A DNA stretch of 64,000 nt from an uncultured Muribaculaceae bacterium (GCA_944321685.1 CALUMH010000008.1:1-64000); one strand, 5' to 3'; shown: positions 26,489-35,775, counted from the first letter of the stretch. Program-made: numbers and translations. Notes: generated from the sequence alone by a model not told the origin.

Positions 26489-27328
26489 ATGCCTAAAAAG
26501 ATTATATTTATAGCAATTCTTTTAATATCCAACCTGATTGCCGCGGCACAGATTGTCAACAACAAGGCTGTGGGCAGCTTTAATGCCGACAGCATACGTG
26601 CACAGTTTGACAACGGGCCGTATTTCACATTGTTCCGCGACAACTATTTTATTCTTGGCACTACACTTGGCGTACGACCGACGAGGACAAACTCGGATGT
26701 GAAATTCCAAATAAGCATAGCGCAACGTCTCACCAAGAGCACACTGCCCTTCAACACCTATTTGTTTCTCACATACTCGCAAAAATGCATGTGGAACGTG
26801 TTTGAAGAATCATTGCCGATGCGCGACCTTAACTTCAATCCGGGTATAGGTATCGCAAAATTGCTTATCGTCAAAGACAAACTGATAGGCAAGGCCATGC
26901 TCATGCTTGAACACGAATCCAACGGCCGCGACGGTGAAGATTCCCGCAGTTGGAACAAGGTGTCATTTGCCGCAAACATATATATCGACCCGCAATTCAT
27001 GGTACATGGCAAATATTGGATTCCCATTATCGATGGAAAAAACAATAAAGACATTTTAAAGTATTCGGGTATATACCAAACGGGGATACAAGTAACGTCG
27101 CGCGACAGGCGGTTTGGCATGGCTGTGACTGTTGTAAAAAGGCAAGGGTGGAACTTGAATTGCAACTTAATTGTGGAACTGAATTACCGGCTGTTTAAAA
27201 AAGACAACCAGTTTCTGTTCCTGCAATATTATAACGGATATGGCGAGAACCTGCTCGATTACAACAAATTTCACTCTCGCCTTCGCGCCGGGATTGTCAT
27301 AAAACCCGATTTCTTCAGCGACTATTGA
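26489..27328 (+). CDS. pldA: Outer-membrane phospholipase A
   Basis: 279 aa from 26489 (MPKKIIFIAILLI), giving a signal peptide cleaved near AAA-QI. Catalytic motif EHESNGRDGEDSRSWN at about residues 143-158 carries the His and Ser of OMPLA (H-x-S-N-G), and QYYNGYGENLLDYN near the C-terminus matches the second conserved block with a calcium-site residue. The enzyme hydrolyses phospholipids that leak into the outer leaflet of the outer membrane and acts as a calcium-dependent dimer. The short spacing (3 bases) to the following truncated glycosyltransferase suggests a shared transcript. Confidence 0.92.
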   Translation: MPKKIIFIAILLISNLIAAAQIVNNKAVGSFNADSIRAQFDNGPYFTLFRDNYFILGTTLGVRPTRTNSDVKFQISIAQRLTKSTLPFNTYLFLTYSQKCMWNVFEESLPMRDLNFNPGIGIAKLLIVKDKLIGKAMLMLEHESNGRDGEDSRSWNKVSFAANIYIDPQFMVHGKYWIPIIDGKNNKDILKYSGIYQTGIQVTSRDRRFGMAVTVVKRQGWNLNCNLIVELNYRLFKKDNQFLFLQYYNGYGENLLDYNKFHSRLRAGIVIKPDFFSDY

Positions 27329-27331
27329 CCG

Positions 27332-27865
27332 ATGATTGTATATCTCGACAATATCATATTCAGCCTGCAACCTTCAGGCTGTGAATGCAGCAGGCAGTGG
27401 GCAATAATGATACGCCACCTTCTCCCGATACCCGATGTCAAACTGCGTTTCATTGAATACCGCAATGCCTGCGACAACGACGAACGCTCCCTCCTCGACC
27501 TTGCCAGGCGCGGCCACTTATACTTCATGCGCAACCTGTGGCTCACACGCTACCTTGCCGTGCGCATCGACGGATACGACGGCAAGCCTTTCATATTCCA
27601 TTCCTCGGGTTACAGAATATGCGACAATCCTTGGGCCGTGAACATAATTACCGTAAACGATGATTTCAAGCCCACATATCACAGGCTAATGTCATTGCGC
27701 CGCTGCGACCTTATAACATGTACTTCGCGGCAGGTTTTAAGCCTGCTTCCTGCCGACTGCAAACACAAAGCGACAATCGTGTCAACAAAAAAGAGCAACA
27801 AAAACATTGCTCTTTTTACCCTTAAAGCATATCGCATGGCAATTCGCCGTCATGGCAACAAATAA
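27332..27865 (+). CDS. N-terminal fragment of a GT4-type glycosyltransferase
   Basis: 177 aa. It opens MIVYLDNIIFSLQPSG and continues VKLRFIEYRNACDN, FIFHSSGYRICDNPWAVNII and MSLRRCDLITCTSRQV, the order of blocks found in the N-terminal acceptor half of family-4 glycosyltransferases (D-N-I-I-F-S-L-Q, then FIEY, FHSSYYR, CIS). The C-terminal Rossmann half that binds the NDP-sugar and the E-x7-E motif are missing. The last ~25 codons run through a perfect terminator hairpin (27788-27817), and the frame stops inside convergent rdgB. I read this as a gene truncated by deletion; whether the stub is still made is unknown. Confidence 0.65.
   Translation: MIVYLDNIIFSLQPSGCECSRQWAIMIRHLLPIPDVKLRFIEYRNACDNDERSLLDLARRGHLYFMRNLWLTRYLAVRIDGYDGKPFIFHSSGYRICDNPWAVNIITVNDDFKPTYHRLMSLRRCDLITCTSRQVLSLLPADCKHKATIVSTKKSNKNIALFTLKAYRMAIRRHGNK
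27788..27817 (-). terminator. Terminator of rdgB
   Basis: AAAAAGAGCAA (27788-27798) and TTGCTCTTTTT (27807-27817) form an 11-bp perfect stem with an 8-nt loop; T-runs on both strands. It lies 33 bases after the rdgB stop, inside the GT4 remnant frame. Confidence 0.8.
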
Positions 27866-28428
27866 TCCACAAGTTTCTTAACGGCGCGGCCACGATGGCT
27901 GATGGCATTTTTCTGCTCATGCGTCATTTCGGCAAACGTCAATCCGCCGCCACCTTCAGGCTCGAAAATGCTGTCATATCCGAAACCGTCGGTACCTCTC
28001 CGCTCGGTTAATATCCGCCCGGCAACTTCACCCTCAAACGTCACTATATCGCTACCTGTGCACAAAGCAATGACGGTGACAAATCGGGCCCGGCGGTCGG
28101 TTTTCCCGTCCATGAGCCGCAACACCTTGTCTATATTATGCTCGCTGTTACAGTCTTCTCCCGCATATCGAGCTGAATACACACCGGGAGCACCGCCCAA
28201 GGCATCAATCATCAAACCAGTATCATCGGCAAAACAGTCATAACCGTAATGATCCTTTACATATCGTGCTTTTATAACGGCATTTCCCTCAATGGTGTCG
28301 GCATCCTCCACAATATCCTCGTGGCAACCTATGTCGGCAAGTCCCAGCACCTTTATGCATCCGCCTGCAAGCATTTCCTGCAATTCTCGTAATTTATTCT
28401 TATTATTGGTGGCAAAAACTATTTCCAT
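27850..28428 (-). CDS. rdgB: RdgB/HAM1 non-canonical purine NTP pyrophosphatase
   Basis: 192 aa from ATG at 28428 (MEIVFATNNKNKLREL); a TTG two codons upstream is less likely. Signature blocks are FATNNKNKLRELQEML, FADDTGLMIDALGGAPGVYSARYAG and GTDGFGYDSIFEPEG, with the C-terminal SHRGRAVKKL. It hydrolyses dITP, XTP and ITP to monophosphates, keeping deaminated purines out of nucleic acids. The length is standard. It is preceded on the same strand by a FadL-like gene whose stop lies 9 bases upstream. Confidence 0.95.
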   Translation of the reverse strand: MEIVFATNNKNKLRELQEMLAGGCIKVLGLADIGCHEDIVEDADTIEGNAVIKARYVKDHYGYDCFADDTGLMIDALGGAPGVYSARYAGEDCNSEHNIDKVLRLMDGKTDRRARFVTVIALCTGSDIVTFEGEVAGRILTERRGTDGFGYDSIFEPEGGGGLTFAEMTHEQKNAISHRGRAVKKLVDYLLP

Positions 28429-28437
28429 AATCAATTT

Positions 28438-30066
28438 TTAAAACCTTATTCCAAGTGTCCAAACTATTTGGTTGTCATAATTGTTGATACGAGCCATCGG
28501 CGGCAAATCACATCCACCATCGGTATAATATACCGGAGAATAAGCATGATAATCGGTCTGCCTGTCACGATGAACAAAAGCAAAGTCGGTATAAAAACGT
28601 TTATACTTATATCCCAAACCGAATGTTATGTGTTGAATATTATTTTCAGTCTCATAGCTCGCAGGCATATGTGTTGTATAAACATATTCAAGATTATCAC
28701 GCACACGGTCGGCCGAACCCGAAGTTTGGTAAGAATATCCGGCACGAATACTGAAGTTATCGGTCAACCTGTACTCGGCACCCACCTTAAATATATGTGA
28801 AGCCTTGTAATAATTGTCAACATCGGTATTCAGGTCGATAAAATCATTGCCATAATCATCTTCAGCCTCCATCGTCTGGTTGCCGATGTATTCATAATCA
28901 AAACTCAAAATTCCACGACCGCCAATCACGGCAGCTGCACTTGCCACAAATCTCCACGGTGTGCGCAAATTATAATTGAATTCCGATATGTAACCGTCAT
29001 CGGTAAACATCCTCTCGGCATTAATTATTCCGTCGGCTTCATAATGATAATCGACATCGGCATAATATTCGTTACACAGCGAATAATAAGTAGGCGTGTG
29101 AAATGCAAACCCCAATCGCAACTCGTTTATAGGCTTGAGGATTACTCCGAGGTTGAAATTAACACCCGTTCCTGTGGTACGGCTGTAATTGTGCACCCCA
29201 TAATCGGCAACACCCCGCCTTATCTCTTCATAATCGTTACCGTCGGTAGGATCGTTGTAAGTAACCGACACATATGCATTCTGCAAATTCTCATCGTAAT
29301 AAGTGTCAAGATTATGCTCTATCGAACTTATGCCGAGGCTCATGCCCCAATATAGCGTATTGGCAACATTGCCGCCGAAATTAAATGTAAAATCATCAAT
29401 TCCGCCCGATTCGAATGTCTCAAACGCTGCAGTTCCTTTTGTGCCATCACCCCAAAGGCCCTGGATGCTGTTGTCCACAACATTTGTCACATATGAGTTA
29501 TAAGCAAGTATGTCCATCCACCCGGCACTGCCGTCAAGATAAGGATTGAACCCCTTGTAATAACTGTCATATGTCAAATCATCGAGCGAGACACCGCTAC
29601 CGGCTGTCACTCCTGCCATATAATTGGAGAACGACCCCGACAAATTGTTAATCGTTCCACGGTAGTGGCGATTAAACGATGCCGCGCGGTTATAAGTAAA
29701 TCCCCAATTGATATTTGGCATTATGTCGGAATCAAGCCGCATTGCACCCACATAACCGGCATTATTGCAATAAAACTTGAAACGGTCGGTGGCGACACTC
29801 GAACTGCCACTCTCGGCTGTGGTGCTGCCTAAGTCGAAATCAAACGTAATACCGACATCCGAACTGCGATATATACCTATACCGCCGGGATTAAGGTTTA
29901 TAGCCGACAAGTCGCCTCCCAAGGCACCGAAAGCACCGGCCATCGACATATACCGAGCCGTGCCTCGCATTTCACGTTGCGAGAATTGATAAATATCGAA
30001 AGCCGACTGAGCCATCACCGATATCGGCAATAGCAACAGTGAATATGCTAAAATCTTCTTTTTCAT
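28438..30066 (-). CDS. FadL/OMPP1-type outer-membrane protein (hemin-receptor-like)
   Basis: 543 aa. The signal peptide ends SVMAQ-SAFD. The mature N-terminus (SQREMRGTARYMSMAGAFGALG, then INLNPGGIGIYRSSD) matches the Bacteroidetes branch of OMPP1/FadL-like porins often labelled hemin receptor. Long beta-barrel alternation follows, with aromatic girdle residues, ending IVWTLGIRF. FadL relatives pass hydrophobic compounds through the outer membrane; the substrate cannot be read from sequence. The start at 30066 (MKKKILAYSLLLL) is preferred over one two codons upstream. It sits between the aromatic/Arg-rich gene and rdgB on the same strand. Confidence 0.85.
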   Translation of the reverse strand: MKKKILAYSLLLLPISVMAQSAFDIYQFSQREMRGTARYMSMAGAFGALGGDLSAINLNPGGIGIYRSSDVGITFDFDLGSTTAESGSSSVATDRFKFYCNNAGYVGAMRLDSDIMPNINWGFTYNRAASFNRHYRGTINNLSGSFSNYMAGVTAGSGVSLDDLTYDSYYKGFNPYLDGSAGWMDILAYNSYVTNVVDNSIQGLWGDGTKGTAAFETFESGGIDDFTFNFGGNVANTLYWGMSLGISSIEHNLDTYYDENLQNAYVSVTYNDPTDGNDYEEIRRGVADYGVHNYSRTTGTGVNFNLGVILKPINELRLGFAFHTPTYYSLCNEYYADVDYHYEADGIINAERMFTDDGYISEFNYNLRTPWRFVASAAAVIGGRGILSFDYEYIGNQTMEAEDDYGNDFIDLNTDVDNYYKASHIFKVGAEYRLTDNFSIRAGYSYQTSGSADRVRDNLEYVYTTHMPASYETENNIQHITFGLGYKYKRFYTDFAFVHRDRQTDYHAYSPVYYTDGGCDLPPMARINNYDNQIVWTLGIRF

Positions 30067-30161
30067 AAGCACATCTGTTTTTTATGGTTATTTTAAATTT
30101 TGTGCCGTCACACACACTTCGCGGACGGCACAAATGCGTTTCTTAAATCTTTTCCGCCACA

Positions 30162-31571
30162 TCACCTGCGGCCACGACCGCCACCGCCGCCACCGCGCAT
30201 GGCTCCACTGCCACGTGAATATCCACTGCTGCGGGTGGTGCCGCGATAACTGCTACCGCTACGGTTATAGGTCGATGTACTGCGGTTAGTGCTGCGATAG
30301 GTCGATGTGTTGCGACTCCTGCTGTAACTTGGAGCCGTGCCGCGATAAGTCGATGTGCTGCGGTTAGGACTGCGGTAATACGACGTGCCGCGGCTTGTCG
30401 GGCGATATCCTGTCCTTTCAGTGCCCAAAGTCGATGTCGAGGCGGCTGGGCGGCGGTTAAGTTGGTTGGTTCGCCGCACCGTTGTTGTCGGTCTGCGTGT
30501 AGCAGAAGAAACCGAAGGTGTGCGATTAATCCTGTTACTTGTGACGGCATTCACACGGTTACCAGTTGTTCTTACATTATTTACACGGTTACCCGTAGTC
30601 ACGGTACCGACACGGTTTGAGGCCAAATTGCCGACAGAAGCATTTACCCTATTTACACGAGCCTTGTACCTATTAAGCGAATTACCTGTTGCAACACCGC
30701 TTCCAACCCTTCTATTTCCGGCCGAAGTTACGGCTTGCCTTCGTACCGGGGTATTTACACGTCCGCCCACGGTTGCAGGCCTGCGGTTGCCTGCCGCCAT
30801 CATGCGCCCGCCACCGCCACGTGTTGCTCCTGCGGAATAACCGCGATATCGTCCCGTGTTAGCATACAAGCGACGACCTCCGGCCGAATAATGTCTCGGC
30901 GGAGCCGGACGCCACCAATCGTGATAATGATGATGGTGATGATAAGCATAATATGGTGCACACCAGCCCCATCCCCAATATGGACGATACCATGATGCAT
31001 AATGCCAATACGGGCGATAGTACCATGGATCGTAATACCATGGGTCGAACCACGGGTCATACACACTCACGCCCCACCCCCATGTACCGACTGAAACCGT
31101 GGCACCCAACGGGCTGATATATGTCGTTGCGGGAGTACCTACGATAATATTAACATCGGGACGTGTATATACATACAAGTCAACAGCTTCTTCGTCGGCG
31201 CAACTGTCAATGACTTCCGGGTTGTGGAACCGCCTTATGCGTTCGGTGTAACGGAATGTGTCGCCATCGGCAAGCACAGTATCGATGCTTGCCGTGTCAC
31301 TTGTTATCGCCGCATAATGGCGATTATACTCGTCAACATCGCGCACGTCAACCACGCTGCCTTCCCACCCCGCCGTTTGGTCGGCGGTATAATAGTCGGC
31401 AATCATTTCGTCGTCGATTTCCTCCTCAACAGGAGCGGCAGGCGGTGTTGTAACTTCGACAGTCTCTTCCTCCTGCGAACTGTCGTAATAAATATCATCA
31501 TAATCTTGCGCCGCCACCATGGCAGTTGTGGCACAAAATATGCTCATCGTTGCAAAAAAGCGTAGTTTCAT
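30162..31571 (-). CDS. Exported low-complexity protein: acidic head, aromatic/His centre, Arg/Ser/Thr tail
   Basis: 469 aa from 31571 (MKLRFFATMSIFC). A signal peptide ends near VAAQD. Residues ~25-60 are strongly acidic (SSQEEETVEV, VEEEIDDEMIADYY). About residues 150-175 form a small ordered segment (TYISPLGATVSVGTWGWGV). The centre (~175-235) is a Tyr/Trp/His run (YDPWFDPWYYDPWYYRPYW, YAYHHHHHYHDWW). The last ~230 residues are Arg/Asn/Ser/Thr/Gly-rich with degenerate repeats such as STYRSTNRSTSTYNRS and a GGGGGGRGRR end. There is no known domain beyond a loose likeness to YXWGXW-type exported proteins. The surface or periplasmic role is unknown. The FadL-like gene follows 95 bases downstream. 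Confidence 0.75.
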   Translation of the reverse strand: MKLRFFATMSIFCATTAMVAAQDYDDIYYDSSQEEETVEVTTPPAAPVEEEIDDEMIADYYTADQTAGWEGSVVDVRDVDEYNRHYAAITSDTASIDTVLADGDTFRYTERIRRFHNPEVIDSCADEEAVDLYVYTRPDVNIIVGTPATTYISPLGATVSVGTWGWGVSVYDPWFDPWYYDPWYYRPYWHYASWYRPYWGWGWCAPYYAYHHHHHYHDWWRPAPPRHYSAGGRRLYANTGRYRGYSAGATRGGGGRMMAAGNRRPATVGGRVNTPVRRQAVTSAGNRRVGSGVATGNSLNRYKARVNRVNASVGNLASNRVGTVTTGNRVNNVRTTGNRVNAVTSNRINRTPSVSSATRRPTTTVRRTNQLNRRPAASTSTLGTERTGYRPTSRGTSYYRSPNRSTSTYRGTAPSYSRSRNTSTYRSTNRSTSTYNRSGSSYRGTTRSSGYSRGSGAMRGGGGGGRGRR

Positions 31572-31633
31572 AACAGCATTCTCCTTTTTAATTCTAATCA
31601 TTAGATATACAATGTAGCCACAAGTTTAATTTC

Positions 31634-31641
31634 CAAAGATA
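31634..31641 (-). promoter_or_regulatory. Putative -7 box for the aromatic/Arg-rich gene
   Basis: TATCTTTG on the minus strand, 62 bases before the start. No well-placed -33. Confidence 0.35.
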
Positions 31642-31656
31642 AAATTAGTCATTTGT

Positions 31657-31687
31657 TTTGTTATAACAATATAAAGTGGTACATTTG
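31657..31687 (+). promoter_or_regulatory. Promoter of the lipoprotein-DUF5723-dus operon
   Basis: TTTG (31657-31660), 19 bases, TACATTTG (31680-31687): an exact match to the Bacteroidetes -33/-7 consensus. The start codon is at 31795, so a leader of about 100 nt is expected. Confidence 0.65.
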
Positions 31688-31794
31688 TAGCATAATTTGG
31701 CATATCTTAACAGCCATAAGGTGAAGTGCTCTGTGCTACAAATAGTATGGGTATGAAACTTATTCAGTGACTTATTTTTTAATACAATACATAT

Positions 31795-33483
31795 ATGTTC
31801 AAATCTACACGTATTTTATCCTGCGCGGTAGCCTTGTCGGCTTTATGCCTCGCTGCCTGCGATGAAGAGTACGACCTGTCGAAAGACATAAACACCGATA
31901 TCCAAATCGGCAACCGGTTCAAAGTTCCGGTAGGTCGCACCGACACCATTTATGTGAGCCGTATCATCGAAGAGTCGGAAACACTCACCGAAAACAACGG
32001 AATTTATGAAGTAACTTCCGACGGGAACACCAACACCGGCATCGATCCTTTCGATGATGTTGAAATCCACAATTTCACCCCGGTACTCGAAAACGTGACT
32101 ATCAATATTCCACAAGGAGCAGTTGCGGGAACCGAAGTCAATGCCGGTTCGGTGAAATCATCGGGTACCTATAACATCGATGAAGAATTACCTCAAGAGG
32201 TTGAAGAACTGTATTGTGCCGGCTTCAAGGGTGGCGCAATATCAACACATTTGGAATTATCGCTCGGCTCATTATCAGGAGGAGTTGAAGCCGTGACACT
32301 TACCAACCTCACCATGACTTTCCCCGACTTTATTCGCCTGGCCGACGGTACAAGCCAATACCACATTGATAAAGTGGAACTGAACACCGCACAACAAACA
32401 GCATCTTTCACCATCAATATTGAAATGCTTGAAATAGGCCGCGATGAACAAAGCCGCTACATAATCGATGGGGCAAACGAACGCAAACACCTTATTGTAA
32501 CCGAAACAATCGACATTACAGCCGATGCTTCGATAACTCTCGGTGAAAGCACATCGGCTCAAGACCTCGAAGTGGTATTTGAATACTATATGGACGATGA
32601 AACTGCCAACTTGGAAAAAATCGCCGGAAAATTCAACACCACCGCCAACATAAGCTCGAATATCGAAATCAACGACATTCCCGACTTCTTGCGCAGCGAA
32701 AACACACAATTGTCTCCTCAAGAAGTGTATGTTTACCTTGACCTTGACAACCCGGTAAACATCACTGGCAACTTCTCGCTCGACATGACTTCGGCCAATG
32801 AAACTCAAACAAGCAACGCCTCGGCAAGCATCGAGGTGCTTCCGGCCGCAATGAATAACATTCTCGTCTGCAACTTCGATGCTTCGGTACCCGGTTATAC
32901 CACAGTCAAAGAGCCGTCGCTCGTAAACCTGTTCCAATTTGTTCCCGACAACATCGGAATAAACTCCGACGACCTCACTCTCACCAGTACCGACAACTCA
33001 CAAATGATTGAGTTGGGCCGAAGTTATGACATTGCAGCCGACTACCGCGCCGTAGTTCCGTTCAAGTTCAACAACCTGAACATAGAATACACCGACACCA
33101 TCGACGACTTGCTCTCAGACCTTGAAGACGTAGCCGACAAAACCGACCGGCTCATTGTGCGCGGCGTGGGTGTGACAAATATCCCGACCGACTTGGTGAC
33201 ATCGGTGAAACTTTATGACATAAATGGCAACGAACTCGACGGCATCGATGTAGATTTGTCAAAATTCCGCTTCACTGCCGCTCCCGATGGTGAAGAATCG
33301 ACCAACGAACTTGAAATGATTCTTACCGAACGTGAAGGCTCGGACGACCTCGAACGCCTCGAAACGATAGTTTACTTTGTCAACGCGGCTTCTACCGAAA
33401 ACATTACGTTGCGACCCAAGCAATACCTGCTCGTCAAAGATATTTTCATAGAAATACCCGACGGAATTAATCTGACACTATAA
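31795..33483 (+). CDS. Large beta-rich surface lipoprotein
   Basis: 562 aa. The lipobox CLAAC (Cys at about residue 22) is followed by DEEYD, an acidic sequence fitting export to the cell surface. The mature chain is rich in Asp, Thr, Asn and Val, with repeating beta-strand-like stretches (FKVPVGRTDTIYVSRIIEES, VTINIPQGAVAGTEVNAG, NNLNIEYTDTIDDLLSDLED). No enzyme motif was recognised. It starts a tight operon (13 bases to the DUF5723 gene, which touches dus). The acidic adhesin-like character suggests a partner of the DUF5723 outer-membrane protein, but this is inference. Confidence 0.72.
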   Translation: MFKSTRILSCAVALSALCLAACDEEYDLSKDINTDIQIGNRFKVPVGRTDTIYVSRIIEESETLTENNGIYEVTSDGNTNTGIDPFDDVEIHNFTPVLENVTINIPQGAVAGTEVNAGSVKSSGTYNIDEELPQEVEELYCAGFKGGAISTHLELSLGSLSGGVEAVTLTNLTMTFPDFIRLADGTSQYHIDKVELNTAQQTASFTINIEMLEIGRDEQSRYIIDGANERKHLIVTETIDITADASITLGESTSAQDLEVVFEYYMDDETANLEKIAGKFNTTANISSNIEINDIPDFLRSENTQLSPQEVYVYLDLDNPVNITGNFSLDMTSANETQTSNASASIEVLPAAMNNILVCNFDASVPGYTTVKEPSLVNLFQFVPDNIGINSDDLTLTSTDNSQMIELGRSYDIAADYRAVVPFKFNNLNIEYTDTIDDLLSDLEDVADKTDRLIVRGVGVTNIPTDLVTSVKLYDINGNELDGIDVDLSKFRFTAAPDGEESTNELEMILTEREGSDDLERLETIVYFVNAASTENITLRPKQYLLVKDIFIEIPDGINLTL

Positions 33484-33496
33484 CACCCCCGAAATC

Positions 33497-34855
33497 ATGA
33501 ACCGAATAAAAAAATATATACTGGTGGCAGCTGCAATGCTCGCATCCACCGCAGTTTGTGCCCAAACGCTCAATTCGCTTTATTTCCTTGAAGGAAACAA
33601 CCAACGCCACAAGCTCAACCCCGCGTTCACCTCGGACCACGGTTTTGTGACTTTCCCATTATTAGGCAACTTGAACCCGACACTCAACTCAAATATCGGA
33701 CTTGGAACTTTCCTTTATCCGCAAGGAGATGAAATGGTCACATTCATGCACCCTTCAATATCTAACGAAGAAGCCATGTCGAAATTCAATTCGATGAACG
33801 TGTTTGAGTTTGACCTTAACCTCGACATCGTAACCGTAGGCTTCAATGCCTGGGGTGGTTCCAATACCATAGGCCTGGCTTTGCGCAGTCAAAGCGGTTT
33901 TTACCTTCCCAAAGGCATATTCCAATTCTTGAAAGAGGGTCAAACCGCCAATGAACAAGAATACGACATCGACAATTTGGGTGCACAGACGCAAAATTAC
34001 GTGGAATTTGCACTTGGCCACTCGCGCCAAATCACCGACAAACTTTCGGTAGGTGCCAAAGTTAAATTATTGGTGGGCGCATTATATGCCAAAGCAAGTG
34101 CCGAAAATATGCGAATATATATGTCGGACAATGAATGGCGAATTACCGAACGCAGCCGCTTGATTGCCTCAAAAGGCATGAATTATGAATTTGACGAAGA
34201 CGGCAACCTGTCAAACCTCGACTTCAACAACTTCGGCGTTGCTGGTTACGGCCTCGGTTTCGACCTCGGTGCAGTTTACCGCATCAACGATGCCGCAACC
34301 GTGTCGCTGGCAATTACCGACATCGGCTTCATTTCATGGAAGGACTGCTCTATTGCTCAAAACGACAATGAAGAATTTGTATATAACGGTTTCGACAACA
34401 TTGGTGCCGAAGACAATCCCGATGGCAGTAACGACTTTGAAGATGCCGCCGATGATTTGGGTGACAGTGCCGAAGGATTGGTAAACTTTAAAGATGGTGG
34501 AAAGCAGGGACACACATCTTCGCTATACACCACAATACGTGCCGCCGGTGAATATGGCATCCTGAAAAACAAAATTTCATTTGGCGCACTTTACACATTA
34601 CGCGTGGGTACACCGAGAGTATATACCGAAGGCATGATCACGGCAAACTTCCGACCCACTGGTTGGTTCAATGCCGCCATCAACGGCTCATTCTCCAACG
34701 TGCGCAGTTCAATGGGTGCCGTGCTCAACTTCCATCCGGGAGCGGTCAACTTCTTCATCGGTACCGACTATATCCTTGCAAAATTCAGCAAACAAGTAAT
34801 TCCCGTAAATGCAGCAAAATTCAATTTTGCCATGGGATTGAGCTTTAACATTTGA
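33497..34855 (+). CDS. DUF5723 family outer-membrane protein
   Basis: 452 aa with a signal peptide (YILVAAAMLASTAVCAQ). The mature start LNSLYFLEGNNQRHKLNPAFTS is the hallmark of DUF5723, a PorV/FadL-like beta-barrel family common in Bacteroidales. Barrel-like alternation runs to the end (INGSFSNVRSSMGAVLNFHP, FNFAMGLSFNI, with a hydrophobic C-terminal residue). An Asp/Asn-rich insert (NPDGSNDFEDAADDLGD, about residues 310-330) may be an exposed loop. The function is unknown. The preceding lipoprotein gene is 13 bases away, and the dus gene starts within the stop codon (TGATG). Confidence 0.8.
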   Translation: MNRIKKYILVAAAMLASTAVCAQTLNSLYFLEGNNQRHKLNPAFTSDHGFVTFPLLGNLNPTLNSNIGLGTFLYPQGDEMVTFMHPSISNEEAMSKFNSMNVFEFDLNLDIVTVGFNAWGGSNTIGLALRSQSGFYLPKGIFQFLKEGQTANEQEYDIDNLGAQTQNYVEFALGHSRQITDKLSVGAKVKLLVGALYAKASAENMRIYMSDNEWRITERSRLIASKGMNYEFDEDGNLSNLDFNNFGVAGYGLGFDLGAVYRINDAATVSLAITDIGFISWKDCSIAQNDNEEFVYNGFDNIGAEDNPDGSNDFEDAADDLGDSAEGLVNFKDGGKQGHTSSLYTTIRAAGEYGILKNKISFGALYTLRVGTPRVYTEGMITANFRPTGWFNAAINGSFSNVRSSMGAVLNFHPGAVNFFIGTDYILAKFSKQVIPVNAAKFNFAMGLSFNI

Positions 34856-35775
34856 TGAAAATATTTTCAGCACCTTTACAAGGTTACACCGATTGTGCTT
34901 GGCGGAATATCCATTCACGGGTATTCGCCGGCACAATCGATTGTTATTACGCCCCTTTCCTGCGTCTTGAAAAAGGGGCTTTTCGCAACAAGGACTTACG
35001 TGACATTACCCCCGAGGCCAATTCCTCATATCGGCTCGTACCGCAAGTCATGGCCTGCCCACGCGAACACTTCTCGGTTCTTGTGGAAAAAGTCGCATCG
35101 ATGGGTTATCGCGAAATCGACATTAACATGGGTTGCCCGTTTCCTCCGGTGGTAAAACGGCATTGCGGGGCCGGTGTTTTACCTTACCCCGAAGAAGTGA
35201 AAGCCATGCTTGCCGTCCTCTGCGAATATCCCGACGTGGCATTCTCGATAAAAATGCGCCTGGGAGTGGAAAATTGTGAAGAATGGAGAACATTAATGCC
35301 GATAATAGCAGCCGTAAATCCCGTTCATGTGTCATTGCACCCCCGCACCGCACGGCAACAATATGGCGGAGAAATCAACATGGAACAGTTTGGTCGTTTC
35401 TACGACGAGGCCCCCTTCCCTGTGGTGTATAACGGAGACTTGCGCACCGGTGACGACATAACCTCGGTATCCACACGCTATCCACGCCTTTGCGCAATGA
35501 TGATAGGCCGCGGACTGCTTTACAATCCCGCATTGGCATACAGCGGCAACGATGCGCGGCATAAGATCATGGTAATGCACCGCCTGCTGTTTGAATACTA
35601 CCGTAACCACTTGTGTGGCGATGCGCACCTGCTTGCAAAAATGAAATCATTGTGGGAATATTTCCTTGCAGAAACCGGCGACCGGAAGTGCCGCAAGAAA
35701 ATACTCAAAAGTTCTTCGATCGAAAAATACAATGCTGCCGTTGAAGAATTCTGGCATTCACTCAATAACGACTAA
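34855..35775 (+). CDS. tRNA-dihydrouridine synthase
   Basis: 306 aa from the ATG at 34855, which shares one base with the preceding stop (TGATG). TIM-barrel flavoenzyme: SAPLQGYTDCAWR (FMN phosphate region), REIDINMGCPFPPVVKR with the catalytic Cys, KMRLGVENCEEW, HVSLHPRTARQQYGG, and VVYNGDLRTGDDI and MIGRGLLYNPAL. It reduces uridines in the tRNA D-loop using NADPH. The subfamily (DusB/C-like) cannot be fixed. It is an unusual neighbour of two envelope genes, being the last gene of their operon. Its 3' end overlaps the convergent CPBP gene by 14 bases. Confidence 0.92.
   Translation: MKIFSAPLQGYTDCAWRNIHSRVFAGTIDCYYAPFLRLEKGAFRNKDLRDITPEANSSYRLVPQVMACPREHFSVLVEKVASMGYREIDINMGCPFPPVVKRHCGAGVLPYPEEVKAMLAVLCEYPDVAFSIKMRLGVENCEEWRTLMPIIAAVNPVHVSLHPRTARQQYGGEINMEQFGRFYDEAPFPVVYNGDLRTGDDITSVSTRYPRLCAMMIGRGLLYNPALAYSGNDARHKIMVMHRLLFEYYRNHLCGDAHLLAKMKSLWEYFLAETGDRKCRKKILKSSSIEKYNAAVEEFWHSLNND

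Noticed and set aside
30162-30420. Repetitive DNA in the tail of the aromatic/Arg-rich gene looked like a tandem or CRISPR-like repeat
   Set aside because: The repeats are in frame, degenerate and encode STYRS-like units; they have no unique spacers.
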